From assembly GCF_003048675.2 (NCBI RefSeq), contig NZ_CP060707.1:558001-622000 (forward strand): 64,000 nt of DNA. The letters run 5' to 3'. Within the stretch, counting starts at the first letter, position 1, and the number at the start of each line of letters is the position of its first letter. Shown one piece after another: positions 1 to 9,351 of this stretch. Source of the stretch: Campylobacter concisus (GTDB taxonomy: Bacteria; Campylobacterota; Campylobacteria; Campylobacterales; Campylobacteraceae). The notes beneath the pieces are model-generated. The model ran no database searches. It was given only the letters and a program-made list of their open reading frames with translations, and had not been told where the DNA came from. A program made the position numbers and the translations under genes.

Positions 1-1
1 A

Positions 2-910
2 AACAAAAATACAAAGGCCATTGAAGATGGCATGAAAGATCAAAGTATCTTCATCCAAAAAGCCAACACCTTTGTAAATGAGATAAAAGATGGCAACTAT
101 GAAGCAAGCCTAGAAGCTGATACTAATAACCCAGCTCTAAATCAACTAAAAAGCACATTTAAAGATCTACAACTTGCTCTTAAAAATGCAATATCAAGTA
201 ATGGTAAAGATGTACTTGATCTACTAAACACTTATAAAAACCAAGACTTTACAAAAAGACTTGATGATGATGGTAAGATAGCAAGTGGTATAAACTCTCT
301 AGGCATAGAAATATCTAAAATGCTAAATGACAATCTAAACCAAGCTCAAGTACTAGAAGAAAAAGCTAAACTTCTAGCAAGCTCAGTTTCTAAAGTAGCA
401 AGCTCAGCAAACACTCAAGCAAATAGCTTACAAGAAAGTGCTGCTGCAGTTGAACAAATGTCTAGCTCAATGAATGCCATCTCTCAAAAGACAGCTGATG
501 TTATAAGACAATCAGATGAAATTAAAAACATCATAACTATCATTAGAGATATAGCAGATCAAACAAACCTTCTAGCTCTTAATGCTGCAATTGAAGCTGC
601 ACGTGCAGGAGAACATGGTAGAGGATTTGCCGTTGTTGCTGATGAAGTAAGAAAGCTAGCTGAGAGAACTCAAAAATCTCTAGGTGAGATAGAAGCAAAT
701 ACAAATGTATTAGCTCAATCAATAAATGAGATGAGTGAATCAATCAAAGAGCAAAGTGAAGGCATAAATATGATAAATCAATCAGTTGCTCAAATAGATA
801 ATCTAACAAAAGAAAACGTAGTAATTGCTAACCAAGCAAACGAAGTAACATCAGAAGTAGATGAGATGGCTAAAGCTATAGTTGAAGAGGTTAGGAAGAA
901 GAGGTTTTAA
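2..910 (+). CDS. Methyl-accepting chemotaxis protein, C-terminal part (5' end outside window)
   Basis: Signalling half of a chemoreceptor that controls the CheA kinase and flagellar rotation. The frame is open to the window edge, so the ATG at 32 is an internal codon and the sensor and membrane segments lie upstream. Counting from that Met, residues about 170-213 hold the conserved hairpin tip ([20 protein letters not shown], then [20 protein letters not shown]), flanked by long coiled-coil helices. The chain stops at EEVRKKRF and has no C-terminal receptor pentapeptide for CheR/CheB tethering. Ligand cannot be told from this part. A GC-rich hairpin follows the stop. The family call is certain; which Tlp it is cannot be said. 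Confidence 0.95.
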   Translation, partial: NKNTKAIEDGMKDQSIFIQKANTFVNEIKDGNYEASLEADTNNPALNQLKSTFKDLQLALKNAISSNGKDVLDLLNTYKNQDFTKRLDDDGKIASGINSLGIEISKMLNDNLNQAQVLEEKAKLLASSVSKVASSANTQANSLQESAAAVEQMSSSMNAISQKTADVIRQSDEIKNIITIIRDIADQTNLLALNAAIEAARAGEHGRGFAVVADEVRKLAERTQKSLGEIEANTNVLAQSINEMSESIKEQSEGINMINQSVAQIDNLTKENVVIANQANEVTSEVDEMAKAIVEEVRKKRF

Positions 911-960
911 CTTCTTAATAAACAAACTTAAATTTGTTTAAGGCAAACTACTGAATTTAA

Positions 961-1004
961 TAAACTCCAACCTGGTTTAGGCTGGGTTGGGGTTTAATAT
1001 TTTT
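961..1004 (+). terminator. Rho-independent terminator after the chemoreceptor gene
   Basis: A 12-bp stem (961-972 with 985-996, one G-U pair) closes a 12-nt loop and is followed by ATATTTTT. It sits 50 bp after the receptor stop codon. Confidence 0.7.
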
Positions 1005-1043
1005 AAATTCTAAATCTTAAATTTAACACTCAAGAAACTTCAA

Positions 1044-1159
1044 GCAAATTTTAAAATTTCATAAACGAGTAATTTCGGCTCTAAAATTTGAGCTAAGCGA
1101 TAGGTGAAGATAAATTTTAGTAGCCAATTCGTGTGAGCAAAAGGAATTTTAAAATTTGC
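1044..1159 (+). repeat. Intergenic palindromic repeat, copy A (~116 bp)
   Basis: The element is bounded by a perfect 15-bp inverted repeat (1044-1058 and 1145-1159, sequence GCAAATTTTAAAATT). Inside are the blocks CGAGTAATTTCGGCTCT and TAGTAGCCAATTC. The same blocks, in the same order, occur in reverse orientation in another spacer at 10709-10818, while the middle differs. No ORF is carried. With the terminator before it, this element fills most of the 381-bp gap between the chemoreceptor and the binding-protein gene. Confidence 0.65.
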
Positions 1160-1291
1160 CTGACCTCTTTTAGCGTATTTGTTTATACACTTTACAAGCT
1201 TATGTAAATTTCTGTCATTACGCTAAATTTAAACAAATTTTAATAGATAAATGCCGATAATTAGGGCATTAAATCACCTTAAAGGATAGAC

Positions 1292-2008
1292 ATGAAAAAG
1301 ATCTTTGCTCTTTTACTGACAGCTTTTGTTGCTCTTTGTGCAAACGAGCTAAAATTTGGTACAGCGGCAAACTACCCGCCATTTGAATACATCGATGAAA
1401 ACAACAAAATAACAGGCTTTGATATCGACTTGATAGATGAAATTTCAAAGCGTGCTGGCTTTTCATATAAGATAGTAAATATGAGCTTCGATGGCCTCAT
1501 CCCAGCGCTTAAAGCTGGAAAGATAAATGGCATCATAAGTGCGATGAGTGCGACTCCTGATAGACTAAAGTCGATTGATTTTACAAAGCCATACTATCTA
1601 ACTGAAAACATCTACCTAAAGAAAAAAGGTAACGACGCTTTAAAAGCTAAAGAGGAGCTAGCTGGCAAAAAAGTAGGCGTGCAACAAGGCACCATTCAAG
1701 AGCTAGCTGCAAATGCGATAAATGGTGCAAAAGTAGTGCCTTCAGAAGATACTGTGCCGCTCATCATGGGGCTAAAAGTTGGCAAATTTGACGCGGTTAT
1801 CCTTGATAGCTCGATCGGCTATGGCTTTATCAAGAAAAACCCTGAAGTAGAGGCATTTTTCAAAGAGGTTGATGGCAGCGAGGGCTTTTCAATCGCTTTT
1901 GATAAAAATAAGCAGAGTGAGCTTATCGCTAAGATAAATCAAATTTTAGAGGAGATGAAAAAAGACGGCAGTTACGACGCACTGCTTAAAAAATACGAAC
2001 TAAAATAA
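1292..2008 (+). CDS. Amino-acid ABC transporter substrate-binding protein (SBP family 3)
   Basis: Periplasmic binding protein that captures a polar amino acid or similar ligand for an ABC importer. The first ~18 residues (MKKIFALLLTAFVALCANE) are a secretion signal; the Cys near its end could be a weak lipobox. The mature part starts LKFGTAANYPPFEYID and has GFDIDLIDEI, the typical family 3 opening, and later GKKVGVQQGT at the hinge. At 238 aa it is normal length for the ArtJ/HisJ/PEB1 group. An AAGGA ribosome site lies 6-10 nt before the ATG. No permease or ATPase gene adjoins it, so it must work with a transporter encoded elsewhere. A strong hairpin follows. Ligand is not predictable from this view. 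Confidence 0.9.
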   Translation: MKKIFALLLTAFVALCANELKFGTAANYPPFEYIDENNKITGFDIDLIDEISKRAGFSYKIVNMSFDGLIPALKAGKINGIISAMSATPDRLKSIDFTKPYYLTENIYLKKKGNDALKAKEELAGKKVGVQQGTIQELAANAINGAKVVPSEDTVPLIMGLKVGKFDAVILDSSIGYGFIKKNPEVEAFFKEVDGSEGFSIAFDKNKQSELIAKINQILEEMKKDGSYDALLKKYELK

Positions 2009-2018
2009 CACCTCCCAA

Positions 2019-2050
2019 CTAGCCTGCAATTTTAGCAGGCTAGCTTTATC
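2019..2050 (+). terminator. Terminator after the substrate-binding protein gene
   Basis: Perfect 9-bp stem CTAGCCTGC (2019-2027) / GCAGGCTAG (2035-2043) with a 7-nt loop, followed by CTTTATCTT. It starts 11 bp after the stop codon. Confidence 0.7.
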
Positions 2051-2108
2051 TTGCATTTTAAAATTTATACTAAAATCCGCTTTTACATAGAAATTTAAAG
2101 GACGGATT

Positions 2109-4847
2109 ATGAGAAAAATTCTGCTACTTTTATGCCTAGCGCTTAGCCTCTTTGCCTTGCAAAATGACAAAGATATGCTAAGTGGCGAGCTTGAAAACGG
2201 GCTTAAATACTATATAAAAGAGAATAAACTCCCACAAAATACAGCCATCTTTTACCTAGTCGTAAACTCAGGCTCGACCGATGAGAGAGAGGGCGAGCAG
2301 GGGCTTGCGCACTTTTTGGAGCACATGGCGTTTAATGGCAGCCGCGACTTTAGCAAAAATGAGCTCATTAAACAGCTTGAGAGCCTTGGGGTCAAATTTG
2401 GCGCTGATCTAAACGCGCAAACCAGCTACGATCAGACGAGCTACACGCTAAGTATAAATGTAAATGAGAAAAATTTAAAGGATGTTTTCAAGGTCTTTTC
2501 AAACTGGATCGATGGCGTAAAGATCGATGCAGGCGAGCTTGATAAGGAGCGTGGCGTCGTCATGGAGGAGGAGCGCCAGCGAAACACGCCAGCTTATAGG
2601 CTCTATCTTGCCCAAAGCAAGGACATCTTTGCAGGTAGCATCTATCAAAAAAGAGTGCCAATAGGCGATATGAACGTGATAAAAAGCGTGGATGCTAAGC
2701 ACATGCAAGAGTTTTACGAGAGGCTTTATCAGCCAAGATTTATGAGCTTTGTGGCAGTTGGCGACTTTGATAAAAACGAGATAAAAACTCTGATAAAAAA
2801 AAGCTTTAGCGCAGCAAAAAATAGCAACTCTTACGCTCATCCAGACAAAAGCATCGCTTTTAAAGATGGGCTAAATGTCTTTAACTACGACGCAAACGAG
2901 ACGGCGGCCCAGTTTGTAAGACTTAGCTTTTTTGATAAATTTAAGCCAGTCTCAGACGAGGCTGACATGAAGCGAAATTTAAAAGATGCGCTAATAGCAA
3001 GCCTTATAAATATGCTTTATGAGCAAAAAAATGCAAATAATTCATCAAATTTAAGCGTTGATTTTATGGTGCAAACGCTTCAAGCAAAGCAAAAAATTTA
3101 TAGTTTTGAGGCAAATGTGATCGGGGATGATTTTAACGCTAGCCTTAAAGATATGTTAAGCGTTTTAAAGGGTATTGAGAAATTTGGCTTTAATAAAGGC
3201 GACTTTAGCGATGTGAAAAAGGCGTTTGTGGCAAACGTGGAGGCTAAATTTAAACGCTCAAAAACTAAAAAATCAAGTGTTTATGCAGGTGAAATTTTAA
3301 ACATGATCGAAAATGGCGGCTTTGTGCTAAGCGATGAAGATAGCAAAAACCTTAGCCTAAAGCTCTTAAACGAGATCACGCTTGAAGAGGTAAATGCTAG
3401 ATTTAGGCAAATTTTAGCCATACCTGATGAGCGCGTGAGGGTCTTTGGTAAAGATGGCTTTAAGCTTAGCAAAGATGCCTTTTTGAAGCTAAAGGATGAG
3501 GCAAAACCTTACGATACAAATTTAGCTAACCAGAGCCTAAATAAGAGCCTTGGCAATGAAAATTTAGAGCCAAAAGATATCCTTTCTAGCGAATTTGACC
3601 AAAAGCATGGCATCTACACTTATAAGCTGCCAAATGGCTCGCAAGTCATCTTTAAGCCACTAGCTACCAAAAAAGATAGCATCTTGTTTGCAGCCATTAG
3701 CAAGGGCGGCACTTCAGATCTAGCTGATCCTAAGCTTGGCGGTTTTGCGGTTGCGCTCACAAATGAAAGTGGTGTTGGCAAATTTAACAACTACGAGCTT
3801 TCAAAGGTGCTAAACGACAAGATAGTAAGCTACGAAAAGAGCATAGAGGCGCTTACGCAGGGCTTTTACGGCTCTTCAAGCAGTGGTGATCTTAGCTCGC
3901 TGCTAGCTGTTATAAATTTAGAGTTTAGCTCACCAAGAGCCTATGCAAACGTGCTTGAGAGGATAAAACAAAGAGCAAAAGATGAGCTAGCTAAAGAGCA
4001 AAATTTGCCTGAATATAAATTTAGCACCGAATTTAGCAAGTTTTTTTACGAAAACAACAAGCGTGTAGCACCCATTGAGATGGCTCAGATCGATGCGCTA
4101 AAGCTAAATGAGCTAAAAAAGGTCATCAAAGATAAATTTACAAACGCAGCCTCATACACCTTCGTAATCATCGGCGACACCGACGAGGAGAGGCTTTTGC
4201 CACTTGTTAAAAAGTATATCGCCACCTTGCCAAAGCTTGGTGAGGCTGAAAATTTTAAAGATGACGGCGTGCGAAGCATCAAGGGAGAGCACACATTTAA
4301 AAGAGAGTATCAAAGCACAAAAAGAAGCGATGTGAGCGTGGATATAATAAATTTAGATACAAAATATAGCTTCAAAGAAGTGGTCAAGCTAAGGGCGCTA
4401 AGCTCGGTCTTAAAAACAGCGCTTCGAGAAAAGATAAGAGAGGAGAAGGGGCAAACATACGGCTTTAGCCTAAACGCCAAGCTCGCTCGCTATCCGTATG
4501 AGCACTCAAAGGTGGTGATCGGCTTTACTTGCGACCCTGCAAACACGGACAAGATCATCGCCGAGATAAAGGAGATAATAGCTAGCATCAAGCGCAGTGG
4601 CGCGCTCTTGCCAAAACATTTGGAGGATTTTAAGGCGCAAAGTGAAATTTCTATAAAGAAAGATTATGAAAAGCCTGAGTTTTGGCAAAATCTCATCATC
4701 TCAAATAAAATTTTTAACACGCCACTTTACACGGCTGATGAGTATATAGATGCGGTCAAAGCGCTCACAAATGACGACATCAAAGAGGCCGCAAAGCTAT
4801 ATCTTGATGAGAAAAATATGGTGATAAGTATAAATAATCCGAAGTAG
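2109..4847 (+). CDS. M16 family zinc metallopeptidase, exported
   Basis: Large insulinase/pitrilysin-type protease (912 aa), close in size and architecture to the PqqL-like enzymes. Residues 1-17 form a secretion signal (MRKILLLLCLALSLFALQ), so it probably acts in the periplasm. The inverted zinc motif HFLEH lies at residues 68-72, and the distal acidic ligand is in ERGVVMEEE near residue 154. The rest fits the repeated M16 folds, with the inactive C-terminal half containing the REKIREEKGQTYGF segment typical of these enzymes. It is preceded by AAAGGACGG and a possible -10 element TATACT at 2066-2071. The stop codon lies at the edge of the degenerate repeat tract that follows. Substrates are unknown. 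Confidence 0.93.
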   Translation: MRKILLLLCLALSLFALQNDKDMLSGELENGLKYYIKENKLPQNTAIFYLVVNSGSTDEREGEQGLAHFLEHMAFNGSRDFSKNELIKQLESLGVKFGADLNAQTSYDQTSYTLSINVNEKNLKDVFKVFSNWIDGVKIDAGELDKERGVVMEEERQRNTPAYRLYLAQSKDIFAGSIYQKRVPIGDMNVIKSVDAKHMQEFYERLYQPRFMSFVAVGDFDKNEIKTLIKKSFSAAKNSNSYAHPDKSIAFKDGLNVFNYDANETAAQFVRLSFFDKFKPVSDEADMKRNLKDALIASLINMLYEQKNANNSSNLSVDFMVQTLQAKQKIYSFEANVIGDDFNASLKDMLSVLKGIEKFGFNKGDFSDVKKAFVANVEAKFKRSKTKKSSVYAGEILNMIENGGFVLSDEDSKNLSLKLLNEITLEEVNARFRQILAIPDERVRVFGKDGFKLSKDAFLKLKDEAKPYDTNLANQSLNKSLGNENLEPKDILSSEFDQKHGIYTYKLPNGSQVIFKPLATKKDSILFAAISKGGTSDLADPKLGGFAVALTNESGVGKFNNYELSKVLNDKIVSYEKSIEALTQGFYGSSSSGDLSSLLAVINLEFSSPRAYANVLERIKQRAKDELAKEQNLPEYKFSTEFSKFFYENNKRVAPIEMAQIDALKLNELKKVIKDKFTNAASYTFVIIGDTDEERLLPLVKKYIATLPKLGEAENFKDDGVRSIKGEHTFKREYQSTKRSDVSVDIINLDTKYSFKEVVKLRALSSVLKTALREKIREEKGQTYGFSLNAKLARYPYEHSKVVIGFTCDPANTDKIIAEIKEIIASIKRSGALLPKHLEDFKAQSEISIKKDYEKPEFWQNLIISNKIFNTPLYTADEYIDAVKALTNDDIKEAAKLYLDEKNMVISINNPK

Positions 4848-5200
4848 AAATTTTTTGGGGGCTAGGCTGGCTGGTTCTTTAAATTTTAAACCTGAGTAGA
4901 AATTTTGGAGCTAAGCTTAAACTTGAGTAGAAAATTTGGAGCTAAACTAACTCTTTAAATTCAAATCTAAATAGAAATTTAAAGTGCAAGGCAGCTCGCA
5001 AAACTTTAAATCTAAATAAAAATCTAGTTGGCAAAGCTGGCTCTTTAAAATTTAAGACTAAGTAGAAAATTAGTAGGTTAAGCTGGCTAGCTTTTTAAAT
5101 TTAAGTCTGAGCAGAAATTTGAGAAGTGAAACTAGCCTCCAGAAATTTAAACCTGAGTAGAAATTTAAAGAGCTAAGCCAGCCCCAAAATTTAAACCTAA
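4843..5200. repeat. Degenerate tandem repeat tract, ~46-bp period
   Basis: The 355-bp gap between two convergent genes is filled by about eight imperfect copies of a unit built from a purine-rich core like GAGTAGAAATTT, then GGAGCTAAGC, then GGCTCTTTAAATTTAAACCT. Cores start near 4843, 4895, 4926, 4969, 5015, 5061, 5110 and 5156; most steps are 43-52 bp and one is about 31. No two units are identical, which rules out a CRISPR array. The tract starts inside the last codons of the peptidase gene. No ORF or RNA gene is seen. Confidence 0.7.
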
Positions 5201-5202
5201 AG

Positions 5203-6105
5203 CTAAGCCAGTATATCCTTTGGTTTTAGCTTGTTTAGCTTTTGCACTAGATCATCAAAGCTTGCGCCATTTTCGACCTCACGCCTGATAAATTCCTCAA
5301 AAAACTCGCGTTTTATATCCTTATCCGTGTAGGTCACGCTCTTTTTGGTAACTTGCATAGGCTTAAATTTCTCTTCTTCTATATCCTCATCGCCATCTTC
5401 CCTAACTGGCACAAGAGCGATATTTTGCAGCACATCAGCGATATTTTCGCCCTTTTCATAACTTGTTTTTAGAAATTTCAAAAACTCATCTTTGCTGTTT
5501 TTATCAGCGTAGCTTACACGCTGTGGCATCGCTTGACCTAAGATCTCTATGCGCTTCTTAGCTGATGTTTGCTCATAAGAGAGAGCGCCATCTTTAAAAG
5601 AAATTTTCACATTTGCATGTTCGCCAAGTATCCTTTCGGCGGTAAATTCCAGCCATTTGTCTTTAAATTCATCTATGCTTAGATCAGAATCTAGCAAATT
5701 TCTAGCTTCAGGGCTTAGATAAAGCGCGCCATTATTGTGATTGATCATGATGCCAAGAGCGTCGGTGGCACTAGCGGATATATTGTAGGTTTTATTAAAC
5801 TCATCTACGCTAAAGCCGTTTTTCTCACTAGTTAGGATGGAGCTTGCTCGCCAAAGCTTCGTGCTATCAACGAAATTTTTAAGGCTAGCAACTTCATCTT
5901 TGCCCATCTTGCTATCAATGCCATTTATCTTGCCCCAGATAGAAATTTTATCATTTGACGAGTAGCCAGAAAGCGATAGATGCTTGATGTCTAGGGTATT
6001 GGGAGAAATTTTTACTTTGCCTAAATTTGCGATAGTCGTTGGCTGCTTATTAAAAGCGTCTTGATAGTTAAAGCTTTGATTAAATCCATTTAGCGCGTTT
6101 ATCAT
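5203..6105 (-). CDS. Hypothetical protein, 300 aa
   Basis: No recognised family. The protein is hydrophilic, without signal peptide or membrane segments, rich in Lys, Asp and Asn, with an acidic patch (EDGDEDIEEE) near residue 245 and a C-terminal charged helical part. I chose the ATG at 6103-6105 over the one 18 bp upstream because AAAGGA lies 7 nt before it and inside the longer reading. It is the last of three small leftward genes and ends just beside the degenerate repeat tract. It reads like a Campylobacter-specific cytoplasmic protein; function is unknown. Confidence 0.75.
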   Translation of the reverse strand: MINALNGFNQSFNYQDAFNKQPTTIANLGKVKISPNTLDIKHLSLSGYSSNDKISIWGKINGIDSKMGKDEVASLKNFVDSTKLWRASSILTSEKNGFSVDEFNKTYNISASATDALGIMINHNNGALYLSPEARNLLDSDLSIDEFKDKWLEFTAERILGEHANVKISFKDGALSYEQTSAKKRIEILGQAMPQRVSYADKNSKDEFLKFLKTSYEKGENIADVLQNIALVPVREDGDEDIEEEKFKPMQVTKKSVTYTDKDIKREFFEEFIRREVENGASFDDLVQKLNKLKPKDILA

Positions 6106-6156
6106 GTCAAATCCTTTCAACACAATATCGGCAAATGGATTTAAATTTTAAATGGA

Positions 6157-6378
6157 TTATTTTTTATTGCGGTATTTTTCGAAAATGGCGATCATCTGGT
6201 GCGAGTCTTGCGCGACTTTGAGCTTGTTTGGGTTTTTGCTAAGCAGCTCTTCTCTTAGAGCGTCGATAAATTCCTTGTCCTTTTTACAAGCTTCAAGGCT
6301 CACACGCCCTCTAAGTATAGCCATAAACATAATATCGGCAGTCGCGTTTATCATCTCAAGCATCTTTTCTTCGCTCAT
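6157..6378 (-). CDS. Small hypothetical protein, 73 aa
   Basis: Short, soluble, helical protein starting MSEEKMLEMINATADIMFMA. No known domain is recognised. It lies between the ABM-domain gene and the 300-aa hypothetical gene on the same strand, 32 bp after the former and 51 bp before the latter, so the three may be co-transcribed. The ribosome site is weak (GGGGC about 12 nt upstream). Codon use looks like that of its neighbours. An antisense ORF of similar length overlaps it, but the leftward reading fits the strand and spacing of the neighbours better. Confidence 0.6.
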   Translation of the reverse strand: MSEEKMLEMINATADIMFMAILRGRVSLEACKKDKEFIDALREELLSKNPNKLKVAQDSHQMIAIFEKYRNKK

Positions 6379-6410
6379 TTTTCTAAATTTTGCCCCTTTT
6401 TAAGCAAATA

Positions 6411-6704
6411 TTATTCCTTTATGCTTACAAAATTTATTATTTTCACCTCTTGGCTCTCTTTGCAAGCCTCCAGAGCAGCTGCGTTTTTCACCATGTGAGC
6501 GCTCTTCATATGCTCTTTTTGGCTCTCTAAATTTTCCCAGCTCTCCATAAAGCAGTATTCGCTTTTAGCGCCCACAACTACGCCACACTCGTAGCTTATG
6601 CAGCCTTTGTCTTTTCTAGAAGCTGGCACGATCTCTTTTAAAATTTCTTCAAATTTCGCCTCACATCCAGCTTTTAACTTTACATTTACATAAAATCCTA
6701 CCAT
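6411..6704 (-). CDS. Antibiotic biosynthesis monooxygenase (ABM)-domain protein, YgiN-like
   Basis: Small ferredoxin-fold protein of the ABM superfamily (97 aa), the size of quinol monooxygenase YgiN. The call rests on the opening VGFYVNVKLKAGCEAKFEEI, the central GCISYECGVV, the ESWENLESQKEHMKSAH helix and the final VKIINFVSI strand. The start at 6702-6704 is preferred to one 51 bp upstream because AAGGA lies 8 nt before it. Family members act on quinones or other small aromatics, or only bind them, so the reaction cannot be given. The gene is divergent from the molybdoenzyme gene, with a 162-bp spacer in which both promoters must lie. Confidence 0.85.
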   Translation of the reverse strand: MVGFYVNVKLKAGCEAKFEEILKEIVPASRKDKGCISYECGVVVGAKSEYCFMESWENLESQKEHMKSAHMVKNAAALEACKESQEVKIINFVSIKE

Positions 6705-6866
6705 TTGCCTATCCTTTAATGTTTTTTTGGCTAAAATAACGCAATTTAGACGCAAGTTTGCGTATTACATTACAAGGCCTTTTCATGACAAGATGATACA
6801 AAATACTAAATTTATAACTCATAAAACCAACCAAAAACAGTAAATTTAACCAAAATCGGAGAAAAA

Positions 6867-9320
6867 ATGAAAAGACGAGACTTTTTGAGACTTGGTGCCT
6901 TAAGCGCAGCAAGCCTTCAAGCAAAAGAGCTTGACGGAGCAGCTCAGGCTCTTTTTGATAAGCAAAGCGGACTATGTGCGAACAAATTTGGCCCATTTTA
7001 TGTAAAAACTATCGCAGGGCGCGTGGTAGAGACTGAGCCATTTGAGGGGGACGCGTGCCCAAATGAGCTAAATAACGCACTTCTTGATCATATCCAAAAC
7101 GAAAGCCGTGTAAAATATCCATTTGTTAGAAAGAGCTTTTTGGCTGACCCAAACAACCCAAAGCCAGAGCTTCGTGGCAAAGAGGAGTTTGTGCGCGTTA
7201 GCTGGGATGAGGCGATAAAACTAAGTGCGAAAATTTTAAAAGAAAATTTCGATAAATACGGCTCTGAAGCGATATACGGACAGGTTTATCAGTGGGGTAG
7301 CCTTGGCAAAGTTGGTCACAGTCAAAAGACCGCAAAGAGGCTACTTAACGTGCTTGGCGGATATGTAAATGAGCTTGGTGGCTACTCATACGGCGCAGCG
7401 ACTGTCATCATGCCTCATATCACTGGCTCGATCGACCCAACACTAGCACCAACAAAGTGGGAGGCTATCTTAAAAAATGCCAAAACGATCGTATTTTGGG
7501 GCACAAACCCAGTCGTTTCAAACAAGATCGCCATTGGCGTGCCGCTTCACAACTCATATAAATACTACGATGAGATCAGAAAAAAGGGCGAGAGCGGCGA
7601 GATGAAAATTTATAGCGTAGATGTTTATCACAACGAAAGCGCAAGATATTTTGGCGCAAAGTACCTTGAAGTCGTGCCTTGCACCGATACGGCGATGATG
7701 ATAGGTATGTGCAACTACCTTTTTGAAAAGGGGCTTTACAGCAAAGAATTTATAGAAAAATACACAGTTGGCTTTGATAAATTTAAAGAGTACATGCTTG
7801 GCACAAAAGACGGAGTCAATAAAAACCTAGCTTGGGCAAGTAAAATTTGTGGCGTGAGCGAGCAAGAACTGGCGAAATTTAGCGAGGATCTAGCCAAAAA
7901 CGACTCAGTCATAGTTAGCGGCTACGCCATACAAAGGCAAGATCACGGCGAGATGGCGTACTGGGCGCTTGTGACGCTAAATGCGATGCTTGGACACATC
8001 GGCAAAGAGGGTTGTGGCTTTGTCACAAATGACGGCATGCACAAAAATGCTGATGAAAGCTTCATAGCGCCTAAACTAGCGGCTTTTGAGACGAAGGTGC
8101 CACAAAAATTTATTGACAGCGGCCTTGTACCAAAGACTAAGGGCTACGAGCTGCCAAACTCAAGACTCATAGACGCGCTTTTAATCCCTGGCAAGGAAAT
8201 AACTAGAAATGGCAAGAGCTACAAGCTACCAAAAATCAGAGTGATGTTTAACGCCAACGGCTCGACATTTACAAGGCATCCAGAGACTAATAGAGCGATA
8301 AAAGCTATGCAAAAAGTGCAAGCGATCATCACTTGCGAGCCGTTTTGGACGAGCACGGCCAAATTTAGCGACATAGTCCTGCCAGCTGCGCTTGAGTGCG
8401 AGCGAACGGACATCGAGATGGCAAACTCAACTAGCGAATATCTCTTTGCCATTAAGCCACTTGTCACGCCATTTGGCGAGAGCAAGAGCGACTTCGAGAT
8501 CGCAAGGCTCATCGCAAAAGAGTGGGGCAGAGAAGAGGCATTTAGCGAGGGTAAAACTGAGCTGGAGTGGGTCAAGGAAATTTACGAAGATGCCGTTAAA
8601 AAGGCCGCTGGGCTTGGATATGAGAGCATGCCAAGCTTTGATGAGTTTTGGCAGAAGGGTTATTTTAGATTTGATAAGGTCGATGAGTCAAAACACTACT
8701 TTACAAACTACAAGAAATTCCGCGACGACCCAGTTGCAAATCCGCTAAAAACGCCATCTGGCAAGATAGAAATTTACTCTGAAACGGTCGCTGGCTTTGG
8801 CTACGATGACTGCCCACCGCATGCGACTTGGCTTGAGCCATTTGAGTGGCTGGGCGCAAAAAATAAAAAATACCCTATCGCTATCAGCGGTGCGCACTCT
8901 AAATTTAGACTTCACTCGCAGTTAAATAACTCTGTTCTTCGCCATTTTAACGAGATCGCAGAGCGTGAGCCAGTGCTCATAAACCCAAAAACGGCCGAGG
9001 CTAGAGGGATAAAAATGGGCGACGTGGTGAAAATTTACAACGACAGGGGCGAAATTTTATGCGGTGCATTTGTGACCGAGGACGTGCCACAAAACGTCGT
9101 TATCGTGAGCGAGGGCGCTTGGTATGACCCAGATGTGCCAGGCGAGAAGAGCCTTTGCTTGCACGGAAATTTAAACGTGCTCACAAAAGACGTGCCATCA
9201 AGCAAGATGAGCCAGAGCAACACCGCCCACACGAGCCTTGTCGAGGTCGAGAAATTTAAGGGCACGCCAAAACGTGTCAGGGCGTTTGACGCACCAAAGA
9301 TCGGCACAAGAAAGGCCTAA
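6867..9320 (+). CDS. Tat-exported molybdopterin N-/S-oxide reductase (TorA/BisC/DorA family)
   Basis: Periplasmic molybdenum enzyme (817 aa) that reduces trimethylamine N-oxide, sulfoxides or similar acceptors. The N-terminus carries a twin-arginine signal (RRDFLR, residues 3-8, followed by a short hydrophobic run). As in the TorA/BisC group there is no N-terminal FeS cysteine motif; the serine expected to bind molybdenum is Ser145 in YQWGSLGKVGHSQ. The C-terminal cofactor-binding part is normal (ISGAHSKFRLHSQ and GAWYDP). No cytochrome subunit lies beside it, unlike the C. jejuni Cj0264c-Cj0265c pair. C. concisus has a reported BisA enzyme active on N- and S-oxides including methionine sulfoxide; this may be its homologue, but that is from memory. 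GGAGAA lies just before the ATG. Confidence 0.9.
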   Translation: MKRRDFLRLGALSAASLQAKELDGAAQALFDKQSGLCANKFGPFYVKTIAGRVVETEPFEGDACPNELNNALLDHIQNESRVKYPFVRKSFLADPNNPKPELRGKEEFVRVSWDEAIKLSAKILKENFDKYGSEAIYGQVYQWGSLGKVGHSQKTAKRLLNVLGGYVNELGGYSYGAATVIMPHITGSIDPTLAPTKWEAILKNAKTIVFWGTNPVVSNKIAIGVPLHNSYKYYDEIRKKGESGEMKIYSVDVYHNESARYFGAKYLEVVPCTDTAMMIGMCNYLFEKGLYSKEFIEKYTVGFDKFKEYMLGTKDGVNKNLAWASKICGVSEQELAKFSEDLAKNDSVIVSGYAIQRQDHGEMAYWALVTLNAMLGHIGKEGCGFVTNDGMHKNADESFIAPKLAAFETKVPQKFIDSGLVPKTKGYELPNSRLIDALLIPGKEITRNGKSYKLPKIRVMFNANGSTFTRHPETNRAIKAMQKVQAIITCEPFWTSTAKFSDIVLPAALECERTDIEMANSTSEYLFAIKPLVTPFGESKSDFEIARLIAKEWGREEAFSEGKTELEWVKEIYEDAVKKAAGLGYESMPSFDEFWQKGYFRFDKVDESKHYFTNYKKFRDDPVANPLKTPSGKIEIYSETVAGFGYDDCPPHATWLEPFEWLGAKNKKYPIAISGAHSKFRLHSQLNNSVLRHFNEIAEREPVLINPKTAEARGIKMGDVVKIYNDRGEILCGAFVTEDVPQNVVIVSEGAWYDPDVPGEKSLCLHGNLNVLTKDVPSSKMSQSNTAHTSLVEVEKFKGTPKRVRAFDAPKIGTRKA

Positions 9321-9351
9321 AAGTAACACTTTGAAAATTTAAAGCGCTAAA

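Noticed and set aside
2499-2840. Antisense ORF of 113 aa within the M16 peptidase gene
   Set aside because: It has no ribosome site or family resemblance and lies wholly within a clear coding gene; the same holds for the other long antisense ORFs over frdA, dxr, aspA, flhF and fliM.
4843-5200. Possible CRISPR array from regular spacing of ~46 bp
   Set aside because: No two units are identical, there are no unique spacers between conserved repeats, and no cas genes are near. It is a diverged tandem repeat.
6152-6403. Rightward 83-aa ORF opposite the 73-aa small gene
   Set aside because: Its hydrophobic translation is the complement of a helical charged protein; strand, spacing and neighbours favour the leftward gene.
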